Shown piece after piece: positions 1 through 4,710 of a stretch of DNA of 8,655 nt; the stretch's first letter is position 1; the number at the start of each line of letters is the position of its first letter. The translations under genes were made by a program, and so were the position numbers. The notes below the pieces were generated by a model. It did not search any database. It was not told the DNA's origin and saw only the letters and a list, made by a program, of their open reading frames with translations. This DNA comes from Candidatus Bathyarchaeota archaeon (GTDB taxonomy: Archaea; Thermoproteota; Bathyarchaeia; TCS64), in contig JAUWDP010000033.1 of the NCBI GenBank assembly GCA_030608725.1, positions 1 through 8,655 on the forward strand. The letters run 5' to 3'.

Positions 1-1307
1 GCTGAGTAGAAGCAGATCTGTACGTTCTCCGAGTCGTCAAGCTCATTCCTCAGCCTTCTCGCAAGGGACTTGTACTCCTGTGTCTTGTTGTAGGGTCTCT
101 TAGGCGGAGCAGGTATCAGGACCACATTCTTCTGACTCAAAGAGGGTATGAACTGTTCTTCGAGTCGTCTGAGGTGTTTCGTCACCTTGGGTCTCGCCAG
201 CCCCACGGAGTCGAAGATGAACACTCCTCGTCCCTTGTAGGATGGGCTGCCCCGTTCCAGGAAGTCTCTATACTTGTCCAACCCCTTCATCGCAGAGGCC
301 AACGCTGGATGTCCTCTGCTCCGTACCTCCATGAGCTCCCATAGGGTTCCCTCCACGATCGCCTGCTTCACGGTCTCCATCTCGGTCATGGTGACGTGGA
401 GGTTGTGCTCGGTGAGTGCCTTGACACGCTCCCCCTTGATCATCCCCTTCAGCTCCTCCGCACCGTACTTGCGGCAAATCGGGCATGAACAGGGGAGGTA
501 TCTGAGGTCCTTGAGCTTCATAGTCCTCAAGGTGGTTAGATAGCGTCCGGCTTTTGCGTAGAGGGCGTATGCGGCTGAGTCGAATAGGTCGCATCCCAGG
601 GCGACAGCTAGGCTGAACATCATGGGGTGCCCTGCTCCGAACAAGTGAAAGGGCCTATCCGGGGGGAGGTTCCTTTTTGCGGCCATTATCATGTCCACGA
701 GCACTGTGAACCTGTAGTTCTCCATGACCTCGGTCGGGCTCCCAAGGGCGTGAATGGGGAAGGGCATCTTCCCTATCCTTTGAGCTGACCTCTCCACTAG
801 GTCGAGGTGGGCTCCCCCCTGGACGGGGCCGACCCATAGCGTATCATCCCCCTCGATTAGGGGGAGGGCTGCCTCAGCCCGTCTCAGCGTCTCCTCGACG
901 GTCCACTCCACATTCTCGCGGGGGACGTTCCACCCCGTCGGAATATCCAGTATGACCGCTATGTCCGAGCCGATGCTCTGCTGGAATCTTATAATCTCGT
1001 CGGGTGAGGTCTCGACTCCTCCGTATACCAGTATCTGGTAGGCCCCTGAATCGGTGGTTATGACGCCGTCGTAGTCGAGTAGCTGATGTACCTTGAGATC
1101 TGGTTGGTCCCCGAAGTGCTTCTTTATGATATAGGAGTTGGTGATGAGGATCTCGCATCCGAACTCCTCCCTCATCCTCCGTGGAGACACTACCTGTGAG
1201 ACGGGGTTTATGACGGGCATGAAGGCCGGTGTCTCCACGGCTCCCCCCTTGGTGTTTAACCTGCCTATCCTGCCTAGGAGGTCCCTATCCCGCAACTCGA
1301 AGGACAT
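1..1307 (-). CDS. tgtA: Archaeosine tRNA-guanine transglycosylase (partial, 3' end outside window)
   Basis: This enzyme exchanges guanine 15 in the D-loop of archaeal tRNAs for preQ0, the first tRNA-bound step of archaeosine synthesis, in the cytoplasm. The minus-strand frame is open from ATG at 1307 to the window edge, 435 codons. The catalytic TIM-barrel occupies about residues 1-345. It has TTDSGAYQ with candidate Asp86 and LFDSAAY with Asp243, matching by position the two catalytic Asp of the Pyrococcus enzyme (D95, D249, recalled). The zinc site is Cys273, Cys275, Cys278 (CSCPIC) and His301, at the same constant offset. Residues 360-435 begin the C1 domain; the C2 and PUA domains, if present, lie beyond the edge. 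An in-frame TTG sits three codons upstream of the chosen ATG. No Shine-Dalgarno sequence is obvious, so a leaderless or short-leader message is possible. The SmAP3-like gene lies 106 bases upstream in the same direction. Family assignment is secure. Confidence 0.95.
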   Translation of the reverse strand, partial: MSFELRDRDLLGRIGRLNTKGGAVETPAFMPVINPVSQVVSPRRMREEFGCEILITNSYIIKKHFGDQPDLKVHQLLDYDGVITTDSGAYQILVYGGVETSPDEIIRFQQSIGSDIAVILDIPTGWNVPRENVEWTVEETLRRAEAALPLIEGDDTLWVGPVQGGAHLDLVERSAQRIGKMPFPIHALGSPTEVMENYRFTVLVDMIMAAKRNLPPDRPFHLFGAGHPMMFSLAVALGCDLFDSAAYALYAKAGRYLTTLRTMKLKDLRYLPCSCPICRKYGAEELKGMIKGERVKALTEHNLHVTMTEMETVKQAIVEGTLWELMEVRSRGHPALASAMKGLDKYRDFLERGSPSYKGRGVFIFDSVGLARPKVTKHLRRLEEQFIPSLSQKNVVLIPAPPKRPYNKTQEYKSLARRLRNELDDSENVQICFYS

Positions 1308-1365
1308 AGCACTCAAACATTAAGCCCAAAGGGGGGTATTTCATTTTGGTGGCTGGCAAGAACCC

Positions 1366-1382
1366 GAATTCTTAGAGAATTC
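1366..1382. repeat. Perfect inverted repeat in the tgtA-lsm spacer
   Basis: GAATTCT (1366-1372) and AGAATTC (1376-1382) form a perfect dyad of 7-base arms around TAG. On the minus-strand RNA, two further U-G pairs could extend the stem to 9 bp. It lies about 60 bases before the tgtA start and about 30 bases after the stop of the SmAP3-like gene. It could therefore be an operator for tgtA or part of the end signal of the upstream gene. No uridine run follows it on the minus strand, which weakens the terminator reading. Its function is unknown. Confidence 0.45.
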
Positions 1383-1413
1383 AACTAAAAGAAATTATGG
1401 AAAGTGTTCAGTG

Positions 1414-1836
1414 CTAGCTGGTTTCGCTGATGAACCTCTGGTAGATATCCCTGACCCTGTCAGCCGCCGGGCCGCTACCCTCTACCACTCCGGTCTCGTT
1501 GACCCGTATCTTGTCCATGACGACTATGATGCTCGCGTCCGTGAAGGTCCTGATCATGTTTGGGAAGACCCTCTCCAGCCTCTCCGCGAGGCCTGCAAGG
1601 TTGAAGGGGCGTTCGGACGCTGATATTCTCGCGACCGTGGATCCGTAGATGAACACCCTGTGTATCTTTGTTCCCTGTTCGCCTGGCACGTCCCCGAGGC
1701 AGATGGTCATGGTGTTGCTGTCGTAGCCGAGGAGGACGCCGTCATACACCTTATCTCTAGTGTCCTCTACTCTCACGGGCTTTCCGACCAGCTGTCCCAG
1801 CTCCTCGAAGAACTTCCTGCTCGCTACAGCGGCCAT
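1414..1836 (-). CDS. Lsm/Sm-like RNA-binding protein of the SmAP3 type
   Basis: This 140-residue protein belongs to the archaeal Sm-like family, which forms rings that bind U-rich or A-rich RNA and act in RNA metabolism. The Sm1 motif covers about residues 13-47, with the typical V-x-DG-x-L-x-G-Y-D core (YDGVLLGYDSNTM). The Sm2 motif is at about 59-72, with IYGSTV where the usual motif has I-R-G-x-x-V. Residues 75-140 form a second, mixed alpha/beta segment rich in hydrophobic strands (ASIIVVMDKIRV). This extra domain is the hallmark of SmAP3 and distinguishes it from the single-domain SmAP1 and SmAP2 of about 75-90 residues. ATG at 1836 is chosen because the Sm N-terminal helix starts just after it and a TATA-like box lies 37 bases upstream. 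tgtA follows in the same direction. The subfamily call rests on architecture. Confidence 0.88.
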   Translation of the reverse strand: MAAVASRKFFEELGQLVGKPVRVEDTRDKVYDGVLLGYDSNTMTICLGDVPGEQGTKIHRVFIYGSTVARISASERPFNLAGLAERLERVFPNMIRTFTDASIIVVMDKIRVNETGVVEGSGPAADRVRDIYQRFISETS

Positions 1837-1872
1837 TCTTTATACCTGCCCTAAGTGATTATAACAACGTCA

Positions 1873-1880
1873 TATAAAAA
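1873..1880 (-). promoter_or_regulatory. TATA-like box for the SmAP3-like gene
   Basis: The minus strand reads TTTTTATA here, close to the archaeal TTTWWATA consensus, with its centre about 40 bases before the ATG at 1836. Transcription starting some 25 bases downstream would leave a leader of about 10-15 bases. The same AT-rich stretch follows the stop of the zinc-ribbon gene at 1927, so uridine runs transcribed from it could also end that transcript. Confidence 0.5.
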
Positions 1881-1926
1881 TGGGAAACTTTTTTGGATGT
1901 ATTGGGAAAGCCGAGGATAAGATCTA

Positions 1927-2127
1927 TTAGATGTGGTCTCCTTCGGCTTCCATCTTTTTCATGGACTGTATGAGGGCTACCGCGTCTTGAGGGGAATCAG
2001 CCTTACCAAGTGCTCTTAAGCTGTGAAGGTCGTTCCGATGACCACAACTTGGGCATGATCTGGTTCTATACCTCCTGTTTCCGAGGACCAAGTTCCCGCA
2101 ACGGAGGCATCTTACGACGACGTAGAT
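1927..2127 (-). CDS. Small zinc-ribbon protein, DUF1922-like, apparent ATC start
   Basis: This 66-residue frame has no ATG and is easily missed. It encodes two knuckles, CLRC (Cys7, Cys10) and CPSC (Cys25, Cys28), followed by a helical tail (ADSPQDAVALIQSMKKMEAE). The layout resembles DUF1922 proteins such as MTH1184 as I recall it: an N-terminal MYLIFRC-like strand, KTRKC before the second knuckle, then G(R/K)AD and a helix. Upstream in the same frame there is a TGA (2136-2134) and no ATG, GTG or TTG before the first cysteines. A strong Shine-Dalgarno sequence, GGAGGTGA (2141-2134), stands six bases before ATC at 2127-2125, where the family's first Met falls. The first canonical candidate, TTG at codon 13, would remove the first knuckle. 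The gene overlaps the end of the upstream kinase by 16 bases, so it is probably co-translated with it. Molecular function of the family is unknown to me; a nucleic-acid or protein contact is possible. Confidence 0.8.
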   Translation of the reverse strand: MYVVVRCLRCGNLVLGNRRYRTRSCPSCGHRNDLHSLRALGKADSPQDAVALIQSMKKMEAEGDHI

Positions 2128-2708
2128 TGGGCCTCACCTCCCAGGAGCTCCCTAGACTCAGGATGACTCAACCAGTCGATCCCAATCTCACATGACCTCT
2201 CGCCTCTGAGTACGGCTGTAATTGTCTCGATGATCTCGTCGGCTTCTACACCTGTTGTGTCCAACTCACAGACCTTCTCATTCCCGTAAGCTTCGATGGC
2301 CTCGACGAGGCAGACGTCGAGGAGCTCCGCTTCGACGTTCTCCTTCACCTTCTCGGGACTATATCCTCGGGACTCCAGTTCATCTTTGAGCCTCCAGGGT
2401 GCCCTTCTGAGCACGAAGACGTTGGACACCCTTTCAGGTGAGACGACATCCTGAGAGAAATGCCCCTCGATAACCAATGGGTCCTGTCCCTCCTGGATTA
2501 TCTCCATGAGTTTTGTCGTCGTCCTCTCCAAATCGACTATTGAGGTCTCCCTCTTACTGTCGTAACCGGTCACTAATCCTTCTGCCAGGGCCAGCTCGGA
2601 GAGGTTTACGTGGACTCCTTTGAGGCGTTCACTGAGCAGGGAGGCTATTGTCGTTTTGCCTACGCCTGGTACGCCGGTAAGGAGGATTACCTTCCTCGTG
2701 TTGGACAT
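2112..2708 (-). CDS. AK6/Fap7-type adenylate kinase-like P-loop NTPase
   Basis: This 198-residue P-loop kinase belongs to the AK6 (Fap7/hCINAP) family. Family members have adenylate kinase or ATPase activity and assist late maturation of the small ribosomal subunit through contact with uS11. Walker A is GVPGVGKT (residues 12-19). EGHFSQ at 81-86 corresponds to the family's EGH segment. The lid-like region 105-130 contains RGYSPEKVKENVEAE, the characteristic RGY-x5-EN-x2-AE signature. DTTG at 150-153 also fits the family. Residues about 172-198 (through GIDWLSHPES to the end) form a tail longer than the usual 170-180-residue proteins. ATG at 2708 directly precedes the first beta strand and P-loop, so the start is well supported. 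The gene sits 57 bases downstream of ambf1 and overlaps the zinc-ribbon gene at its 3' end, which suggests one operon. The physiological substrate cannot be read from the sequence. Confidence 0.88.
   Translation of the reverse strand: MSNTRKVILLTGVPGVGKTTIASLLSERLKGVHVNLSELALAEGLVTGYDSKRETSIVDLERTTTKLMEIIQEGQDPLVIEGHFSQDVVSPERVSNVFVLRRAPWRLKDELESRGYSPEKVKENVEAELLDVCLVEAIEAYGNEKVCELDTTGVEADEIIETITAVLRGERSCEIGIDWLSHPESRELLGGEAQSTSS
2134..2141 (-). promoter_or_regulatory. Shine-Dalgarno sequence that fixes the ATC start
   Basis: GGAGGTGA on the minus strand is an almost ideal complement to the archaeal 16S rRNA tail. It lies inside the last codons of the AK6-like gene, with six bases between it and the ATC at 2127. 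It contains the in-frame TGA that rules out any start further upstream for the small zinc-ribbon gene. Confidence 0.7.
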
Positions 2709-2765
2709 CCTTACACCGATTTACGTTTGTCATATGGGTGGGAGATGGAGTTCGGGACCGTTCGA

Positions 2766-3266
2766 CTAGCCTTCATCGTCGTCTTCGGACTTTTCAGTTT
2801 CCTTGAGGAGGTCGCCGAGGGTCCTCCCTGATGTCGGCCTCGATGTGACTTGTGTCCGAGTACCAGTCTCCGGGGCCTCGAGGACATCAACCTGGAGAGT
2901 GTTCTTTATCTTGCGTACCAGCTTGGAGTCTGGAGTGAACTGCCCCCGCTCAAGGTTCTTTACCACCGACTCCTTCTCGCTAATCATGCGTGCAAAGTCC
3001 TCAACGCTGAGCCCTTTCTTCTGCCTCGCCTTCTTAATCATAATTCCGTAATCAGCCACGAGCTCCATGACCTCGGCTGCCTCCATCTCGTTTCTGGGGC
3101 GCCTCGGCGCGGGTCTAGCACTTTTCCTCCGGAGCTGAGGTCTTGATGGATCCCAATCGGTGGAGCCGAACTTCGCGCATCTCCCGCAGACGGTCATCCT
3201 CCCTCTCTCGATAATCCTGTAGTAGGGCTCCCCTCTGATCTCGGCCCCGCAGACTTCACAGAGCAT
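2766..3266 (-). CDS. Archaeal multiprotein bridging factor 1 (aMBF1), zinc ribbon plus HTH
   Basis: This 166-residue protein has the complete aMBF1 layout. An N-terminal zinc ribbon carries CEVC (Cys3, Cys6) and CGRC (Cys27, Cys30). A basic, proline-rich linker covers about 40-58. A Cro/C1-type helix-turn-helix spans about 68-128, including the core LSVEDFARMISEKESVVKNL. The C-terminal tail is acidic (EKSEDDDEG). MBF1 bridges activators and TBP in eukaryotes; in archaea it associates with the small ribosomal subunit and is thought to act in translation or transcription. ATG at 3266 begins two residues before the first zinc ligand. A TATA-like box lies about 33 bases upstream and is shared with the divergent PUA gene. 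The neighbouring kinase and zinc-ribbon genes downstream point to a ribosome-linked operon. Confidence 0.92.
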   Translation of the reverse strand: MLCEVCGAEIRGEPYYRIIERGRMTVCGRCAKFGSTDWDPSRPQLRRKSARPAPRRPRNEMEAAEVMELVADYGIMIKKARQKKGLSVEDFARMISEKESVVKNLERGQFTPDSKLVRKIKNTLQVDVLEAPETGTRTQVTSRPTSGRTLGDLLKETEKSEDDDEG

Positions 3267-3298
3267 CTTATATCCCAGTAAGATGGGGGGCGAATCGG

Positions 3299-3306
3299 CT
3301 ATAAAT
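3299..3306. promoter_or_regulatory. Shared TATA-like box between ambf1 and the PUA gene
   Basis: The plus strand reads CTATAAAT and the minus strand ATTTATAG, so a usable TATA-like box exists in both directions. Its centre is about 27 bases before the PUA gene ATG at 3330, which would give a leaderless or nearly leaderless transcript. It is about 36 bases before the ambf1 ATG at 3266, giving a leader of about 10 bases. No second AT-rich box is visible in the 63-base spacer apart from a short GATATAAG next to the ambf1 start, which is too close to serve it. Confidence 0.5.
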
Positions 3307-3329
3307 GCTCAGCGCCTCTCAACTGTTGT

Positions 3330-3794
3330 ATGGTCGGCGAGCTGAGGCGTATCAGGTCTATAGCAGACTACCAGTTCGGGAGTCGGAGCGGAACCGCCCT
3401 CTTCTCAGATGAGGTTGAGGTTGAACGATCCAAGAACACGGGGAAGCTGAGGTTTGCGCGCTTGCATGGCGCTCTCCTGGCGTCCCTCAGGGCTTCTGAC
3501 AGCCTCTTCACACTGACCATCGAAGGGGCAGAGAGGCTTCTATCGGGGATGCCAGAACTAGGCTACACCGTTACAATCATGGATGACGTGTCCGAGTTCC
3601 CCTCCAATGGGAAGAACGTCTTCGCAAAGCACGTCGTCGCAGCAGGTGAGGATATCCGCCCAGGGGATGAGGTGTTAATCCTGAACTCGAAAAAGGAGGT
3701 GCTGGCCGTCGGTCGAGCTCTCCTCAACGCGGAGGAGATGCTAGCCTTCGGCACCGGTGTGGCTGTCAGGACCAGGAGGGGTAGAAATGGCTGA
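3330..3794 (+). CDS. Stand-alone PUA-domain RNA-binding protein (archaeosine-enzyme-tail-like)
   Basis: This 154-residue protein has a pre-PUA domain (about 1-75) and a PUA domain (about 78-150). The N-terminal part contains IADYQFG and the segment ASLRASDSLFTLTIEGAERL. The PUA part contains NVFAKHVV, then DIRPGDEVLILN, then VGRALLNAEEMLAF and a basic end. This is the C2-plus-PUA arrangement found at the C-terminus of archaeosine TGT and archaeosine synthase, where it holds the tRNA acceptor stem. It is also found in separate small archaeal proteins. No catalytic domain is present, so it is probably an RNA-binding accessory factor. ATG at 3330 is preferred because the shared TATA-like box lies about 27 bases upstream, and the family N-terminus (RIRSIADYQFG) follows immediately. 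It ends three bases from the stop of the convergent mtd gene. Its partner enzyme is unknown. Confidence 0.82.
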   Translation: MVGELRRIRSIADYQFGSRSGTALFSDEVEVERSKNTGKLRFARLHGALLASLRASDSLFTLTIEGAERLLSGMPELGYTVTIMDDVSEFPSNGKNVFAKHVVAAGEDIRPGDEVLILNSKKEVLAVGRALLNAEEMLAFGTGVAVRTRRGRNG

Positions 3795-3797
3795 CTT

Positions 3798-4628
3798 CTA
3801 CTTCCTGTACTTCTCCAGGAAGCCGTCCTTCTCCCTCAGCTCCCCGCTGCGGAAGTGAGCCACTCGCCTGACGGAGTCGTTCGCCTTCTCTATCTCCCTC
3901 GCCTCGTCGGCTAGCTGTGCAGCGCTCCTCATCAACTCGTGAGCGGCAGCGATGATAGGCATGTAGTTCTCCCTTCCCTCCGTCTTGAAGCATCCCTCGG
4001 TATCCAGAACTGCGACCCGTCGAGCGGCCTCGAAGGCGGCCATCGCCTTCGCGCGCGCATAGGGGTTGTTGAGTCCGCTGTACTCCAGGGCTTTGGTCTT
4101 GTTGACCACGACCTCGGGCAGCTTGGGCTCCTCGCCTTTCTTTATCTCCTCGATGACCCTGTCTATCTCCGTGTGGAGAAGACGGAAGACGCCTGTCACT
4201 GCGAGGACCTTTATTGCGTCAGCGTTGAAGAGGGCCATCTCCACCGGGTCGAGGAAGTCCCTCTTGGCCCCGATCATGGGGTCGCCGTAGAGCACGATGT
4301 ATCCTATCCCCTCCTCTGGGAGGGCCCTAGCTGCTTTCCTTGAGGGCTCGTCTGATACAACTATGATGGGCTTCCCCGTCTCCTTGATTATCTCCCTAGC
4401 CTTAGTGGGCCCAGAGAGACCCGCGTTCGGGGAGATGATGACGTAGAGATCTGTAGGAACTGATGCAGCAATCTTTGCTGCGTCCATTGCCTCATCATCG
4501 TCCATTTTGCATCCTGAAGAGACGACTCTGACAGAGATATCTTTCCGGGAGGCTCGCTCATCGAGAAGAGCGTCGATAAGCGTGGTGGCCCCAATGTATC
4601 CTGTCTTGAGTATAGTAACTTTAACCAT
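3798..4628 (-). CDS. mtd: F420-dependent methylene-tetrahydromethanopterin dehydrogenase
   Basis: Mtd reversibly reduces methenyl-H4MPT to methylene-H4MPT with F420H2 in the cytoplasm, in methanogenesis or the archaeal Wood-Ljungdahl methyl branch. The 276-residue product is full length for the family (276-283). Motifs run in the expected order: KTGYIGATTLIDALLDERA at the N-terminus, KMDDDE near 41, SPNAGLSGPTKARE at 66-79, GDPMIGAKRDFLDPVEMALF at 115-134, VTGVFR at 144-149, NPYARAKAMAAFE at 188-200, the EGCF element at 211-214, and HELMRSAAQLADEARE at 230-245. These match the Methanopyrus enzyme as recalled. ATG at 4628 is supported by GGGTG about five bases upstream and a TATA-like box about 38 bases upstream. 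The gene diverges from fhs-folD across 82 bases and converges with the PUA gene. It implies that the organism makes coenzyme F420 and a methanopterin-type cofactor. Confidence 0.95.
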   Translation of the reverse strand: MVKVTILKTGYIGATTLIDALLDERASRKDISVRVVSSGCKMDDDEAMDAAKIAASVPTDLYVIISPNAGLSGPTKAREIIKETGKPIIVVSDEPSRKAARALPEEGIGYIVLYGDPMIGAKRDFLDPVEMALFNADAIKVLAVTGVFRLLHTEIDRVIEEIKKGEEPKLPEVVVNKTKALEYSGLNNPYARAKAMAAFEAARRVAVLDTEGCFKTEGRENYMPIIAAAHELMRSAAQLADEAREIEKANDSVRRVAHFRSGELREKDGFLEKYRK

Positions 4629-4661
4629 CTAAACACCCAAGAATACGTAGTTTTGCCCTTG

Positions 4662-4669
4662 AATAAAAC
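4662..4669. promoter_or_regulatory. AT-rich box between the divergent mtd and fhs genes
   Basis: The plus strand reads AATAAAAC, the minus strand GTTTTATT. On the minus strand it lies about 38 bases before the mtd ATG. On the plus strand it lies about 45 bases before the fhs ATG, leaving a leader near 20 bases that includes the AGGATGAG ribosome-binding site at 4693-4700. TTAAGATA at 4672-4679 is an alternative plus-strand box. The spacer is only 82 bases, so binding of factors for one gene is likely to affect the other. Confidence 0.4.
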
Positions 4670-4692
4670 TCTTAAGATACTACTTGCGTATC

Positions 4693-4700
4693 AGGATGAG
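4693..4700 (+). promoter_or_regulatory. Ribosome-binding site of fhs
   Basis: AGGATGAG lies ten bases before the ATG at 4711. It supports this start over the internal ATGs further down and agrees with the family N-terminus (PPDIEIAQ) following directly. Confidence 0.45.
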
Positions 4701-4710
4701 TTGAGACAAG

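Noticed and set aside
268..1158. Several open frames on both strands within the first 1.3 kb
   Set aside because: They are out-of-frame shadows of tgtA, which is open through the whole stretch and runs off the window edge.
1366..1382. Reading the GAATTCT dyad as the terminal repeat of an insertion element
   Set aside because: No transposase, no second copy and no target-site duplication is visible nearby.
3939..4343. 134-codon plus-strand frame inside mtd
   Set aside because: It is antisense to a conserved full-length Mtd and shows no motif or ribosome-binding site.
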